Notes under the pieces: model-generated
What the model was told of the DNA's origin: nothing
Database searches by the model: none
The model's input: only the letters and a program-made list of their open reading frames with translations
Made by a program: the position numbers and the translations under genes
Part shown: one piece after another, positions 9,533 through 19,402 of the stretch
Numbering within the stretch: the first letter of the stretch is position 1
Layout of the letters: every line of letters begins with the position of its first letter
Source: Glaesserella australis
GTDB taxonomy: Bacteria; Pseudomonadota; Gammaproteobacteria; Enterobacterales; Pasteurellaceae
Reading direction: 5' to 3'
DNA length: 64,000 nucleotides
Assembly: GCF_003260095.1 (NCBI RefSeq)
Contig: NZ_PTPX01000014.1
Location: 62,001-126,000 of the forward strand

Positions 9533-10411
9533 ATGGAAAAAGAGCAAAATACTGGCAAGCAAGCAAGCAAGCAAAAGTGTAGCCTACATTAAACAGGCTC
9601 CGCTACCATTTATTGGGCAGAAGCGGATGTTTTTAAAGCATTTTGAGCAAGTGCTAAACAATATCCCAAATGATGGTGAGGGTTGGACGATTGTTGATGT
9701 GTTTGGTGGTAGTGGATTGCTTTCGCATACCGCCAAACGGCTCAAACCCAAAGCCCGTGTGATTTACAACGATTACGATAATTACAGCGAGCGTTTACAG
9801 CACATTGATGATATTAACCGGCTACGCCGTATTATCGCCGATTTAGTGGCTGCCACTCCTAAATACAAGCGGTTAGATAATGCCAAAAAATTGCAAATTA
9901 TTGAAGCGATTGAAGCATTTCAAGGTTATAAAGACCTGCATATTTTATGCAGCTGGTTGGCGTTTAGCGGTCAACAAGTTAGCACTTTTGATGAGCTGTA
10001 CAAACAAAATTTCTGGCATTGCGTCCGCCAAAGCGATTACCCAACCGCAGATGGCTATTTAGACGGTGTGGAGATTGTACGAGAGTCATTTCATCAACTT
10101 GTGCCATGCTTTACCGGGCAACCTAACACGCTGTTAGTGCTTGACCCACCGTATCTCTGCACACATCAAGAGAGCTACAAGCAAGAGCGTTATTTTGATT
10201 TGGTGGATTTCCTGCGGCTAATTCACCTAACAAAACCACCTTATGTGTGTTCTTTAGTTCGACCAAAAGCGAGTTTATCCGCTTTATTGATGCAATGGTC
10301 GAAGACAAATGGGACAACTGGCAGGCTTTTTATGATACGCAACGTGTCGTAGTACAAACCTCAGCAAGTTATAACGGCAAGTATGAGGATAATATGGTTT
10401 ATAAATTCTAA
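9533..10411 (+). pseudogene. Phage D12-type DNA adenine methylase, out of frame at two places
   Basis: The product would be a Dam-like N6-adenine methyltransferase. The frame running through 9576-10243 shows PFIGQKRM (motif X), DVFGGSG (motif I) and DPPY (motif IV). The only ATG upstream that has a ribosome site (AAGGAG, near 9516) is at 9533. Translation from it enters a (GCAA)5 tract, ends out of frame and stops at 9590-9592. Four or seven repeat units would put this ATG in frame. Near 10244-10250 the reading frame shifts again at a short TG run. Removing two bases restores FFSSTKSEFIRFIDAMVE and a normal C-terminus to the stop at 10409-10411. The in-frame ATG at 9627 would give a 241-residue product lacking most of motif X and ending in an aberrant tail. 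It lies where Mu has its mom modification gene. Confidence 0.8.
9555..9574 (+). repeat. (GCAA)5 tetranucleotide tract in methylase N-terminus
   Basis: Five perfect GCAA units lie 22 bases after the ATG at 9533. Pasteurellaceae commonly use tetranucleotide tracts inside genes for slipped-strand phase variation. With five units the ATG is out of frame with the conserved methylase sequence, which corresponds to an OFF state. Confidence 0.85.
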
Positions 10412-10415
10412 ATTC

Positions 10416-10448
10416 AAACGCCCTTTAATGATGATTTAAAGGGCGTTT
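10416..10448 (+). terminator. Intrinsic terminator after prophage methylase
   Basis: A perfect 13-bp stem (AAACGCCCTTTAA, 10416-10428, with its complement at 10436-10448) encloses a 7-base loop and is followed by the T-rich sequence GTTTTCAGTTTATTTT. It lies four bases after the methylase stop codon. Confidence 0.8.
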
Positions 10449-10459
10449 GTTTTCAGTTT

Positions 10460-10527
10460 ATTTTGCATAACTTTTGTGCTTACGGCTATGCAAAATGATT
10501 TGCAAAACTATGCAAAATAAATCGACA
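10460..10527 (+). other. Predicted prophage right end (attR) with repeated end motifs
   Basis: TATGCAAAAT occurs at 10487-10496 and 10509-10518, and its reverse complement ATTTTGCATA at 10460-10469. The related TTTGCAAAA lies between the two direct copies. Such repeats at a Mu-type end would be transposase binding sites. The element should end at 10527 (CGACA, reading inward as TGTCG). The following five bases, GCTTA at 10528-10532, would be the target duplication, which can only be confirmed at the left end outside the window. Confidence 0.6.
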
Positions 10528-11658
10528 GCTTACAAATAGGATCATTAAAGATACAAAGCCTACATTTAAATGACTGATTTTTTCAACATAGTGTGAAGCA
10601 ATATTTTGTTCTTCAATTGCTAAGCCTAATGCTAAACCGCCAGCCACGAGCATTAATGTATCCCAAGGTAGTTTACGAATATCATCACCATCTAGCACCC
10701 CAAGCATGGTTAATCCCACAATAGGAATACCTGCAGCAGCGGCAACAGGCATACCGATCCATTTAGATGTGAGCCAACAGAAGAGTGTAATACTTAAGAT
10801 AGCAAGGACGATCCATTTTTGTGTTTTTTCTTCCTCTGAGTTGCTTTCAGGGATATTGGTTATAAAATCTAATTGAAGTTCAGCCTGTTCTTTGATGCGA
10901 TAGCGTATAACAAGCACACGCCAAAAAGTATAAAGTAATACAAAAGCGATAGGTGTACCGATGAGCATCCATTCTAAGAAACTCACAGAATAGCCAGCAT
11001 TTTCTAATGCGCCGACAGCAATGGCATTAGGGGGTGATCCGATGATTGTTCCCATACCACCAATAGATGCAGCTGCAGGAATACCTAATAATAGCGCTCG
11101 AGATAAATTCGCTTTCTTGTCTAAATTAACGAAAATAGGGCTAATTGTGGCAATCATCATTGCGGTGGTTGCTGTATTACTCATAAACATTGACATTAAT
11201 GCCGTAATAAACATTAATCCCCATAATACATTTCTTGGATCTTTTCCAAATTTGGGGAGAAGATGTTTGAGTAATAAGCTATCTAGATTGGTTTTTTTCA
11301 TCGCTTCAGCTAAAAAGAAACCGCCTAGAAATAGCCAAATGACGCTATCAGACCATGTCTGCAGATATTTCATGGCATTTTTTGCATCTTCTTGTCCCAT
11401 AATTAAAACGAGAAAACCAATAATAAGAATACCTACAGAAAATGGTGGAATTGCCTCGGTTACCCACAGACAAATGGCAAAGAAAAGTAAAAAGAGTACT
11501 TGATTTTGGGTTTGTGTAAATGTTGAGTCTGAAAGCATATTTGCCATAATAAAGGCAAATAGAATTGAAAAAACAAAGAATAAAACTTTACGTTTTCTTG
11601 CTAGGGCAAGGGGATATTGGGTGAGCTTCTTCAATGAAGCATAACGGGAATCTGCCAT
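10486..11658 (-). pseudogene. DASS/SLC13-family anion transporter truncated by the prophage
   Basis: The product is a sodium-coupled dicarboxylate or anion symporter of the DASS family. Hydrophobic segments fill the protein. The SNTATTAMM signature appears near residue 150 and GSPPNAIAVGA near residue 200. The ATG at 11658 has TTGGAGG immediately upstream and is preferred to the TTG at 11670. Native sequence stops at about residue 377. The last 14 or so residues before the stop at 10486 are read from prophage DNA. Family members are usually about 450-460 residues and carry a second SNT motif in the C-terminal repeat, which is missing here, so the product should be inactive. The missing 3' part is expected to the left of the prophage. 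Confidence 0.8.
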
Positions 11659-11741
11659 GTTAGCCTCCAAGAAATAACTAATACAGCTTTATTTTACAAA
11701 AGAGATTAAAAATAAAATGTGCTCCCATTCAAATTGCTAAA

Positions 11742-11769
11742 AAAATAGCAACCAATCGGTTGCTATTTT
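11742..11769 (-). terminator. Terminator of the dnaE-amiB run
   Basis: On the minus strand AAAATAGCAACC (rightmost arm at 11758-11769) pairs with its complement at 11742-11753 around a 4-base loop. It is followed by a run of T (the A-run near 11739-11745 on the plus strand). It lies four bases after the amiB stop codon. Confidence 0.8.
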
Positions 11770-11772
11770 GAT

Positions 11773-12951
11773 TTATTTCAATTTTAACTTCTTGCCAACG
11801 ACAATTTTATTTTCCTTAATATTGTTTAATTGACTTAATTTTTCAGGGGTAGTTTTATACATTCTCGCAATAGAGTAAAGTGTTTCATCTTGTTGTACCA
11901 CATGGAAAGAGGCATTTGGATTAACAATTTTTTCACCTTTTTCTGTTTTGGTTGATTTTATCTCTTTAGCTTCTTTTGAACTCTCTTTTTTATTCGTCGT
12001 AGTACTTTTCGTTTTTTCTACTGCTGATTGTACTTTCTCTTTTGAAGATGTTTTGTCTTTGGTTGATTTATTGTCATCTGTTTTGGATTTCTTTTCAGTC
12101 TCTTTAGAGACTGATTTTTCTGATGTTTTTGTTACTTTCTCATCAGATTTTCTCTCAGTTTTTATCTCTTTATAAACGGCTTTATTGCCTTGATTTGGCA
12201 ATTTACGACGATAATCTACCAAACCTTGGTAAATAGCTTGAGCAACTTGGCGGCGATAGGCTTTTGTTGCTAATTTTTGCTCTTCCGTTGCATTAGATAA
12301 AAAACCGGTTTCAACTAAAATAGAAGGAATATCAGGAGAGCGTAATACGCTCAGACTTGCATGCTGAGGTGAATTTTTAGCAAGTTGAGTGATGTTTCTC
12401 ATTTTTCCTAATACCGTTTTCCCTAATTCGTAACCTGAACGTTGTGAATGTGAAAATTGGAGATCGAGTACAGTTTGGTTGAGATAACGTTCCTGATTAT
12501 TTGATAATACTGAACCTGCGCCTCCGAGTAATTCAGATTGTTTTTCGTGATCTTCTAGCCATTTTCCTAACTCATCATTAGCTCTACGGTTCGATAAAAC
12601 CCAAACAGATGCACCACGCAAATTATCAGAACTTGGCGATGAATCGGCATGGATAGAGACAAGATAGTTTGCTTTGTTTTTACGTGCAATTTCAGTCCGT
12701 TCAGGCAGTTGAATAAAATAATCCCCTTTACGTGTCATGACTGCTTTAAAATTAGGATCTGCATCTAATAAAGCTTTTAATTCTTTTGCAATCGCAAGGG
12801 TGACTTCTTTTTCCTTAATCCCTAAATTTTTACCAATAGCGCCTGGGTCTTTACCACCATGGCCAGCATCAATAGCGATAGTTAGTTTTGCTTGTACAGA
12901 AAAGCTTGTAAATAAGGTAACAAGGAAAAAATAGCGTAATAACTTTTGCAT
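11773..12951 (-). CDS. amiB: N-acetylmuramoyl-L-alanine amidase with LysM domain (AmiB-like)
   Basis: This periplasmic zinc amidase of about 392 residues cleaves the amide between muramic acid and the stem peptide during septum splitting. A signal peptide covers residues 1 to about 20 (ending VQA). The Amidase_3 domain follows with [12 protein letters not shown], the later SIHAD and the catalytic-region VETGFLSN. A long linker (about residues 260-340) consists almost only of Lys, Ser, Thr and Glu. The last 45 residues form a LysM peptidoglycan-binding domain ([14 protein letters not shown]). The ATG at 12951 was chosen over an in-frame TTG at 12963 because it starts the signal peptide and has GGGA upstream. 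The gene lies 17 bases after tsaE, a common Pasteurellaceae pairing. Confidence 0.88.
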   Translation of the reverse strand: MQKLLRYFFLVTLFTSFSVQAKLTIAIDAGHGGKDPGAIGKNLGIKEKEVTLAIAKELKALLDADPNFKAVMTRKGDYFIQLPERTEIARKNKANYLVSIHADSSPSSDNLRGASVWVLSNRRANDELGKWLEDHEKQSELLGGAGSVLSNNQERYLNQTVLDLQFSHSQRSGYELGKTVLGKMRNITQLAKNSPQHASLSVLRSPDIPSILVETGFLSNATEEQKLATKAYRRQVAQAIYQGLVDYRRKLPNQGNKAVYKEIKTERKSDEKVTKTSEKSVSKETEKKSKTDDNKSTKDKTSSKEKVQSAVEKTKSTTTNKKESSKEAKEIKSTKTEKGEKIVNPNASFHVVQQDETLYSIARMYKTTPEKLSQLNNIKENKIVVGKKLKLK

Positions 12952-12968
12952 AACGTATCCCAAGCGGT

Positions 12969-13451
12969 CTAATTTTTTGAATAATTTACTAAAATTTGTT
13001 TTGCAGTTTCGGTTTGTGGTAATAAATGGAGATTTCTTCCATTATCAGCATAGTCAATTTGAATAATGAAATCTGCATCTGGGATCATACCTTCACCACG
13101 CGTTGCCCATTCAAGTAGACAAAGCGTTTGTGGACGGAAATAGTCTCGAATCCCCATAAATTCTAATTCTTCTGGATCACTTAAACGGTATAAGTCGAAA
13201 TGATACAAAGAAAAAGGGGATAAGTTGTATTCTTCAACTAATGTATAAGTTGGGCTTTTCACATTTCCAGTATGCCCAAAGGCTTTGACAATACTACGAG
13301 TTAGCGTCGTTTTACCTGCACCAAGTTCTCCATTTAAATAAATCACAAACGATGCAGATGGCTCTTTCGCTAAATGATCTTTTAGCGTTAAAGCAAAAGT
13401 ATGACCAAAGTTGAGCATTTCTTCTTCGGTCGCAAAATAAAATGAAAGCAT
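12969..13451 (-). CDS. tsaE: tRNA threonylcarbamoyladenosine biosynthesis ATPase TsaE
   Basis: This 160-residue P-loop ATPase works with TsaD, TsaB and TsaC in forming t6A37 in ANN-decoding tRNAs. The Walker A motif GELGAGKTT lies near residue 45, and the conserved [10 protein letters not shown] follows near residue 75. [15 protein letters not shown] and [17 protein letters not shown] complete the family pattern. Its partner gene tsaD is also in this window, about 30 kb away. It is the fifth gene of the leftward dnaE run, six bases after orn. Confidence 0.95.
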   Translation of the reverse strand: MLSFYFATEEEMLNFGHTFALTLKDHLAKEPSASFVIYLNGELGAGKTTLTRSIVKAFGHTGNVKSPTYTLVEEYNLSPFSLYHFDLYRLSDPEELEFMGIRDYFRPQTLCLLEWATRGEGMIPDADFIIQIDYADNGRNLHLLPQTETAKQILVNYSKN

Positions 13452-13457
13452 AAATAG

Positions 13458-14009
13458 TTAATCTAAATTAATAAAGTGAGTACGATAAAATTTTAGTTCT
13501 TCAATAGATTCTTTTATATCATCTAGAGCTAAATGGGTATTTTTTTTATTAAATTGTTTGAGCATCTCAGGTTTCCAACGGCTTGCCAACTCTTTTAAGG
13601 TACTCACATCTAAATGACGATAATGGAAGTAATCGGCTAAATCAGGCATATACTTATAAAGAAAACGTTTATCCTGAGCAATACTATTTCCACAAATCGG
13701 TGAAGCGCCTTTGGGCACCCATTTTTTTAAGAAATCAATGGTTTGTAATTCAGCGGCTCGTTCGGTTAATTTACTTTGTTTAACTCGCTCAACAAGCCCA
13801 TTCTCTGTATGAGTTTTGACACACCAATCACTCATTTTATTTAATAGCTCATCACTTTGGTGCACAGCCAATACTGGCCCTTCGGCAAGGATATTGAGAT
13901 CTTTGTCGGTAACAATAGTGGCAATTTCAATGATACGTTCTTTTTCAGGATCAAGCCCCGTCATTTCGAGATCGATCCAAATTAAATTTTGTTTATCTTG
14001 TTGGCTCAT
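13458..14009 (-). CDS. orn: Oligoribonuclease
   Basis: This 183-residue DEDDh 3'-5' exoribonuclease degrades di- to pentanucleotides left over from mRNA decay. Exo motif I is visible as [14 protein letters not shown]. Exo II is in the region [11 protein letters not shown], and the C-terminal [14 protein letters not shown] carries the catalytic His and the last Asp. The length is exactly that of the family. It lies between coaD (31 bases upstream) and tsaE. Confidence 0.96.
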   Translation of the reverse strand: MSQQDKQNLIWIDLEMTGLDPEKERIIEIATIVTDKDLNILAEGPVLAVHQSDELLNKMSDWCVKTHTENGLVERVKQSKLTERAAELQTIDFLKKWVPKGASPICGNSIAQDKRFLYKYMPDLADYFHYRHLDVSTLKELASRWKPEMLKQFNKKNTHLALDDIKESIEELKFYRTHFINLD

Positions 14010-14040
14010 CTGTTCTTTCCTTCATTTACAAAATATTGGC

Positions 14041-14517
14041 TTAATCTAACCGCTTGAGAGCATCTATAACGGGCTGAGGTACAAATTGCTCGACATTACC
14101 ATTGTGTCGGTAAATTTCTCTGACCATTGTCGATGAAAGGTAACGCCACTCCACCGCTGGCGGTAGGAAAATGGTTTCTAAATGACCAGAGAGTTTTTGA
14201 TTAAGCTGAGCAAGCTGAATTTCATACTCTATATCATCCGCCCCACGAATACCTCGTATAAGGCTGGTGGCATTGTGCTGTTTAGCAAAATCAACGAGCA
14301 ATCCACTAAATCCAATCACTTCAACATTATTGAACATTTTGCAACTTTCTTTCACTAAGTTTACGCGTTGTTCGAGTGTAAAAAGTGGTTGTTTGGATGG
14401 ATTGTAAGCTACGGCAACGATAGTTTTATCAAAAAGTTTGCTCGCACGCTGAATAATATCTAAATGTCCATTTGTAATGGGATCAAAAGTCCCTGCATAA
14501 ATTACTGTTTGTTGCAT
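14041..14517 (-). CDS. coaD: Phosphopantetheine adenylyltransferase
   Basis: This 158-residue nucleotidyltransferase makes dephospho-CoA from 4'-phosphopantetheine and ATP. The T/HxGH-type motif is in [16 protein letters not shown] at the N-terminus, and the second signature [10 protein letters not shown] lies near residue 125. [13 protein letters not shown] is the conserved substrate-binding stretch. It follows waaA by one base, the same waaA-coaD pairing as in enterobacteria. Confidence 0.97.
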   Translation of the reverse strand: MQQTVIYAGTFDPITNGHLDIIQRASKLFDKTIVAVAYNPSKQPLFTLEQRVNLVKESCKMFNNVEVIGFSGLLVDFAKQHNATSLIRGIRGADDIEYEIQLAQLNQKLSGHLETIFLPPAVEWRYLSSTMVREIYRHNGNVEQFVPQPVIDALKRLD

Positions 14518-14518
14518 A

Positions 14519-15799
14519 TCATTTTTCTAAATAGGGAGAAAGCAATTCAAGATGACGAGAGAGCGCACCTTGGTTTTCTTTAAGTACTTCAAATCCTGCT
14601 TGGCTAATAGATTTTCCAAGTTCAGGATGTTCAAAAAAATAGTTAACCGCTTCAACAATCGCGGATACATCGCTTTTAATTTCAATTACCCCTTTGACTT
14701 CTCGTAATTTTGCAAAAATCTCAGGAAAGTTAAAAGTATGTACACCTGAAATGACTGGAAGTTCAAACGCGATTGGTTCTAATGGGTTATGCCCACCATG
14801 TTTGACTAAACTTCCACCAACAAAAGCAACTTGGGCAAGCCCATAAAGTAGCATCATTTCTCCCATGGTATCACCCAGTAAAACAGATGTTGTACGTTGG
14901 AGTGGTACTCCTGAAGAACGTGTCACATAGCTAACTTGCATTTTTTGTAATAAATTTTCGACATCATCAAATCGTTCAGGATGCCTTGGGACTAAAATAA
15001 GCACTAAATCAGGGTATGTTTTAACAAGTTGTTGATGTGCTTCAAGCAACATTTTCTCTTCACCTTCATGCGTACTTCCCGCTATCCATACTGGACGAGT
15101 AGTCAACTGAAGTTGTTGCTCCGCTTCTTTTACCTTTGCTCTCTGCAAGTCTGTAATTTCTAAGTCAAACTTCAGATTTCCAGTATTAACTAAGTGATTG
15201 GCATTAAAACCTAAATAAATATAGCGATCTGCACTGACTTTATCTTGCGCTAAAATCAGATCAATTTCGCTAAACATCGTTTGAAGGTAAGATTTTATCC
15301 AACCATAACGCTTTGCAGAACGCGGAGAAAGACGAGCATTAGCAATCACAAAGGGGATATTTCTTTGATGAATTTGCCTAATTAAATTTGGCCAAAGCTC
15401 AGTTTCAATGACAATGACCAGTTTAGGTTCCACGAAATCTAGGAATCGTTTAATTGCATCAGGTAAGTCATAAGGCAAGTAAAGATGGTGAACTGAATCT
15501 CCAAATGCCGCATCTACACGCGCAGAGCCTGTGGGGGTAACGGTTGTTACTGTAATCGCTAAGCTTGGATATTTTTCTTGAATAGCTTTAATCAGTGGCG
15601 TTGCTGCAATAACTTCTCCAACAGAAGCAGCGTGAACGACAATGCCTTGTTTTTGAGGCTTTATTTCGCCACTATAAAAGCCATAGCGTTCATTCAATCG
15701 TTTACGGTAATCTGGTGACTTCCCACCTTTTTTCCACATAAAAAAAAGTACTAAAGGCTGAATAAGATAGCCAAGAAAGGTGTAAATTAAACGCAACAT
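14519..15799 (-). CDS. waaA: 3-deoxy-D-manno-octulosonic acid (Kdo) transferase
   Basis: This 426-residue GT30 enzyme transfers Kdo from CMP-Kdo to lipid A precursor at the inner face of the cytoplasmic membrane. A single N-terminal anchor ([20 protein letters not shown]) precedes the two-domain glycosyltransferase. The conserved region HAASVGEV with the catalytic Glu lies near residue 60, and [17 protein letters not shown] near residue 320. The ATG at 15799 with GAGAATATT upstream fits known N-termini; a TTG at 15820 lies in the same frame. Pasteurellaceae enzymes are usually monofunctional, adding one Kdo that a kinase then phosphorylates; this cannot be read from the sequence here. Confidence 0.95.
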   Translation of the reverse strand: MLRLIYTFLGYLIQPLVLFFMWKKGGKSPDYRKRLNERYGFYSGEIKPQKQGIVVHAASVGEVIAATPLIKAIQEKYPSLAITVTTVTPTGSARVDAAFGDSVHHLYLPYDLPDAIKRFLDFVEPKLVIVIETELWPNLIRQIHQRNIPFVIANARLSPRSAKRYGWIKSYLQTMFSEIDLILAQDKVSADRYIYLGFNANHLVNTGNLKFDLEITDLQRAKVKEAEQQLQLTTRPVWIAGSTHEGEEKMLLEAHQQLVKTYPDLVLILVPRHPERFDDVENLLQKMQVSYVTRSSGVPLQRTTSVLLGDTMGEMMLLYGLAQVAFVGGSLVKHGGHNPLEPIAFELPVISGVHTFNFPEIFAKLREVKGVIEIKSDVSAIVEAVNYFFEHPELGKSISQAGFEVLKENQGALSRHLELLSPYLEK

Positions 15800-15812
15800 A
15801 ATATTCTCATAT

Positions 15813-18800
15813 CTATTCAAACTCCAATTCTACGGCACTTTCACCTAGAAAGGATTTTAATTGTATTAGCATAGCTTCTTTTGGTGTAACCCGCCATTCA
15901 ATACCACTTCGTAGTAAGACTCGTCCTTCAGGGCTTTCATAGTAAAAGTGAAGCGGTAGTGTTCCCTCTTTGTATGGCTCGATAATAGCGGTCAGATCTT
16001 TAACAAATTTTGCAGAAAGCTGTTCTTGTTTAATCGCCAACGCCAAACTTCTTGCATAACGGCTACGGGCTTCGTCAAGGGTAATCATCTCACGCACCGC
16101 CATTTTTAAGCCGCCACTGAAATCATCGTGTTGCACCGAACCTGTAGCGATAATAATCTGATCTTTTTGTAGCAGATCGCCATAGTTTTCAAGGGCTTCT
16201 GAAAAGAGCGTTAAATCCATTTTGCCCGAACGGTCTTCAATAGTGGCAATACCGAGACGATTACCTTTTTTGGTGGTCGCAATTCTGGCTCCCATAATCA
16301 AGCCTGCCACTGTGGTGGTTTGCCCACGATAAGTCGGCTGAACTTCATTTAATTTATTTGGAGCATAATGGGAAAGCTCTTTTAAAAAGCGTCCGACAGG
16401 ATGTCCGCTCAAATATAAGCCTAAAGTTGCTTTTTCATTGTCCAAAATGGTTTGTTCCGTCCATTTCGGCGTGTTGGCATAGGCATTTTGCACTTCTTCG
16501 GGAGTTTCGGTTAACACACCGAACATATCGCTTTGCCCTAAGGCTTCCATTTTGCTATGTTGATCGGACGCTTTCAGGGCATCTTCTAAATTCTTCATTA
16601 ACGCCGCACGGTGTGGACCGAGCTTGTCAAACGCCCCAGCCATAATTAAGCCTTCAAAGGTGCGGCGGTTTACTTTTCGCAAATCGACACGAGCGGTCAG
16701 ATCGAACAGATCTTTGAAAATCCCGTCTTTGTTACGAGCGTCTAACATCGCATCTATCGGGCCTTCGCCCACGCCTTTGATTGCCCCTAAGCCATAGACA
16801 ATTTCGCCTTTTTCATTGACGCTAAAACGGTGTTTTCCGCTGTTAATATCAGGCGGCACCACGGTTAAGCCCATATTGATACATTCATCATAAAAGCCAA
16901 CGATTTTATCGGTGTTGTCCATCTCGGAAGTCATTACCGCCGCCATAAACTCCGCAGGATAGTGGGTTTTGAGCCATAAGGTTTGGTAAGAGACCAACGC
17001 ATAAGCCGCCGAGTGCGATTTGTTAAAGCCATAGCCTGCGAATTTTTCCACCAAGTCGAAAATTTTCATCGCCAACTCGCCGTCAATACCTTGCTTTTTC
17101 GCTCCCTCTTCAAAAGTCGCCCGTTGAGCCGCCATTTCTTCAGGCTTTTTCTTACCCATTGCACGACGCAATAAGTCCGCTCCGCCCAACGTATAGCCTG
17201 CCAACACCTGTGCAATCTGCATTACCTGCTCTTGATAGACGATAATGCCGTAAGTCGGCTCTAAAATCGGTTGTAGAGACGGGTGCTGATATTGGGCATC
17301 AGGATACGCAATCTGCTCTTTGCCGTGTTTACGGTCGATAAAGTTCTGCACCATTCCCGATTCAAGCGGACCAGGACGGAACAGGGCTACCAACGCAATA
17401 ATATCTTCAAAGTTACTCGGCTGAAGTCGTGAAATCAGATCTTTCATTCCACGGGACTCTAGCTGGAACACCGCTGTGGTTTTCGCCGCTTTCAGCAATT
17501 TGAATGCTTTTTCATCATCAAGGGGAATGCTCTCAATCCGTACAGGCTCTTTGCCCTCTCGCTCAAGGCGTTGATTGATCATTTCCAACGCCCATTTAAT
17601 AATGGTGAGCGTCCGCAAGCCTAAGAAGTCAAACTTCACTAAGCCTGCATATTCCACATCATTTTTATCGAAATGGGTAACAGGGTGCAAGCCCTCACTG
17701 TCGCAATATAACGGTGAAAAATCGGTGATCGCCGTTGGGGCAATCACCACGCCCCCAGCGTGTTTTCCTGCATTTCGGGTAACGCCCTCGAGCTTACGAG
17801 CCATATCCACCAACGCTTTGACTTCTTCATCAGTATCGTAAAGTTCAGGCAATTTCGGCTCAACATCAAAGGCTTTCGCCAGCGTCATACCTGGATCAGG
17901 CGGAATGAGTTTGGAAATTCGATCCACAAAGCTGTAAGGGTGTCCTAACACACGCCCAACATCTCGGATTACCGCTTTCGCCGCCATTGTACCAAAGGTG
18001 ATAATCTGCGAAACGGCTTGGCGACCATAGGTTTCAGAGACGTGTTCAATCACCCGATCTCGACCGTCCATACAGAAATCCACGTCAAAGTCAGGCATTG
18101 AGACACGTTCAGGGTTTAAAAAACGCTCAAAAAGAAGATCAAACTCAAGGGGATCTAAATCGGTAATTTTCAAGGCATACGCCACCAACGATCCTGCCCC
18201 CGAGCCACGTCCTGGACCAACAGGAATATCGTTATCTTTCGACCACTGGATAAACTCCATTACAATCAAGAAGTAACCTGGAAAGCCCATTTGGTTGATC
18301 ACATCAAGTTCAACTTGCAATCTTTCATCATAAACTGACCGCTTGCTTGCTCGAACATCAGGATCAGGGAACAGAAACGCCAACCGTTCTTCCAAACCTT
18401 CACGGGCTTTTTTCACTAAAAAGTCTTCGGTTGAAAGCTCACCTGTCGGGAAATTCGGTAAAAAATACTCACCCAAGCGAATCGTCACATTACAGCGTTG
18501 AGCAATTAGCAAGGTATTGTCAAGGGCTTGGGGTAAGTCGGCAAACAGGCGACACATCTCTTCTTCGGAACGGAAGTATTGCTGTTCCGAATACTTTTGC
18601 GGACGTTTCGGATCGTCTAGGGTAAAGCTGTCGTGAATGGCGACACGGATTTCGTGGGCTTCAAAATCGTCCTGTTTTAAAAACATCACATCATTGACAG
18701 CCACCAGCGGAATGGCAAATTTTTGTGAGAAAGTGACCGCTTGTTGAATATAACGTTCTTCGTCAGCACGCCCTGTTCGACAAAGGGAAAGGTAATAATG

Positions 18801-19289
18801 GTTCGGGAAATGTTGCTGATAAAACGCGAGTAACTGTTCCGCTTCAAGCAAATTTTCTTTGAGTAACGCCTTGCCGACATCACCATTGCGACCGCCTGAA
18901 AGCAAAATAATGCCATCATTATGTTCCGCCAACCACGCTTTTTCCACAATCGGAAATTCGACATAGCCTTGTTGATAAGCCTTTGAAAGTAAAAGGGTAA
19001 TGTTGTGATAGCCAGTATTGTTTTTTGCCAATAAAGTGAGTTCAAACAGCTCATCGCTGTCAGGCTCGGTACGCACCACCACGTCCGCTCCGACAATCGG
19101 CTTCACCCCAGCCCCTAACGCTTCACCATAAAACCGCACCAAACCGCAAAAGTTCGTAAAATCGGTCAATGCCATTGCCACCATATTGTTGGCAACGCAA
19201 GTTTTGACCAACGGCTTCACTTTGGCTAAGCCGTTAATCATCGAGAAATCACTGTGAACTTTTAGGTGAACAAAACGGGGTTGGGACAT
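15813..19289 (-). CDS. dnaE: DNA polymerase III alpha subunit
   Basis: This 1158-residue protein is the replicative polymerase catalytic subunit. The PHP domain starts at the N-terminus ([17 protein letters not shown]). The catalytic Asp pair is in [14 protein letters not shown] near residue 400. The [16 protein letters not shown] and MGKKKPEEM segments are typical of DnaE. The C-terminal part includes the OB-fold ([20 protein letters not shown]) and the tail that contacts tau. An AAAGGAT ribosome site precedes the ATG. It heads a leftward run of six essential or near-essential genes. Confidence 0.98.
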   Translation of the reverse strand: MSQPRFVHLKVHSDFSMINGLAKVKPLVKTCVANNMVAMALTDFTNFCGLVRFYGEALGAGVKPIVGADVVVRTEPDSDELFELTLLAKNNTGYHNITLLLSKAYQQGYVEFPIVEKAWLAEHNDGIILLSGGRNGDVGKALLKENLLEAEQLLAFYQQHFPNHYYLSLCRTGRADEERYIQQAVTFSQKFAIPLVAVNDVMFLKQDDFEAHEIRVAIHDSFTLDDPKRPQKYSEQQYFRSEEEMCRLFADLPQALDNTLLIAQRCNVTIRLGEYFLPNFPTGELSTEDFLVKKAREGLEERLAFLFPDPDVRASKRSVYDERLQVELDVINQMGFPGYFLIVMEFIQWSKDNDIPVGPGRGSGAGSLVAYALKITDLDPLEFDLLFERFLNPERVSMPDFDVDFCMDGRDRVIEHVSETYGRQAVSQIITFGTMAAKAVIRDVGRVLGHPYSFVDRISKLIPPDPGMTLAKAFDVEPKLPELYDTDEEVKALVDMARKLEGVTRNAGKHAGGVVIAPTAITDFSPLYCDSEGLHPVTHFDKNDVEYAGLVKFDFLGLRTLTIIKWALEMINQRLEREGKEPVRIESIPLDDEKAFKLLKAAKTTAVFQLESRGMKDLISRLQPSNFEDIIALVALFRPGPLESGMVQNFIDRKHGKEQIAYPDAQYQHPSLQPILEPTYGIIVYQEQVMQIAQVLAGYTLGGADLLRRAMGKKKPEEMAAQRATFEEGAKKQGIDGELAMKIFDLVEKFAGYGFNKSHSAAYALVSYQTLWLKTHYPAEFMAAVMTSEMDNTDKIVGFYDECINMGLTVVPPDINSGKHRFSVNEKGEIVYGLGAIKGVGEGPIDAMLDARNKDGIFKDLFDLTARVDLRKVNRRTFEGLIMAGAFDKLGPHRAALMKNLEDALKASDQHSKMEALGQSDMFGVLTETPEEVQNAYANTPKWTEQTILDNEKATLGLYLSGHPVGRFLKELSHYAPNKLNEVQPTYRGQTTTVAGLIMGARIATTKKGNRLGIATIEDRSGKMDLTLFSEALENYGDLLQKDQIIIATGSVQHDDFSGGLKMAVREMITLDEARSRYARSLALAIKQEQLSAKFVKDLTAIIEPYKEGTLPLHFYYESPEGRVLLRSGIEWRVTPKEAMLIQLKSFLGESAVELEFE

Positions 19290-19312
19290 AGGATCCTTTT
19301 ATTTCAAAATTA

Positions 19313-19385
19313 GTAGGGACACACTGCGTGTGTCCATTTTATGCGTAAAAACAATGTTTAACGGACACACGCAGTGTGTCCCTAC
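19313..19385. repeat. REPIN-like inverted pair of GTAG hairpins (copy 1)
   Basis: GTAG at 19313-19316 is followed by the hairpin GGACACAC-TGC-GTGTGTCC (19317-19335). After 27 bases the exact reverse complement follows, with GGACACAC-GCA-GTGTGTCC at 19363-19381 and CTAC at 19382-19385. This is the architecture of REPINs, two REP hairpins in inverted orientation each flanked by GTAG. It lies between the lptG stop codon and the dnaE start and could end lptG transcription. No REP-associated transposase gene is in the window. Confidence 0.8.
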
Positions 19386-19402
19386 AATCGTTCAAGATAT
19401 AT

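Larger units (their letters stand above)
1..10527 (+). mobile_element. Right-hand part of a Mu-like prophage
   Basis: The gene order tape measure, gpN, gp44, gp45, gp46, gp47, gp48, tail fibre is that of the Mu tail module. All genes run rightward, and a methylase sits near the right end where Mu carries mom. The left end and the head genes lie outside the window. The right end is placed at 10527 because the interrupted transporter sequence stops matching a DASS protein there, and because the prophage then ends in the CA dinucleotide expected of Mu-type transposon ends. The last 70 bases hold repeated TATGCAAAAT motifs that could be transposase sites. Whether the prophage is intact cannot be judged from this window. 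Confidence 0.85.

Noticed and set aside
9627..10352. An intact 241-residue methylase starting at the ATG at 9627
   Set aside because: This start lies within motif X (after PFIGQKR), and the last 35 or so residues are in the wrong frame compared with the conserved C-terminus.
11021..11503. A 160-residue plus-strand gene opposite the DASS transporter
   Set aside because: It mirrors the hydrophobic transporter codons, and its sequence has no recognisable domain.
15799..15820. waaA starting at the TTG at 15820
   Set aside because: The ATG at 15799 has a ribosome site and begins the conserved membrane anchor. The TTG lies within the end of dnaE.
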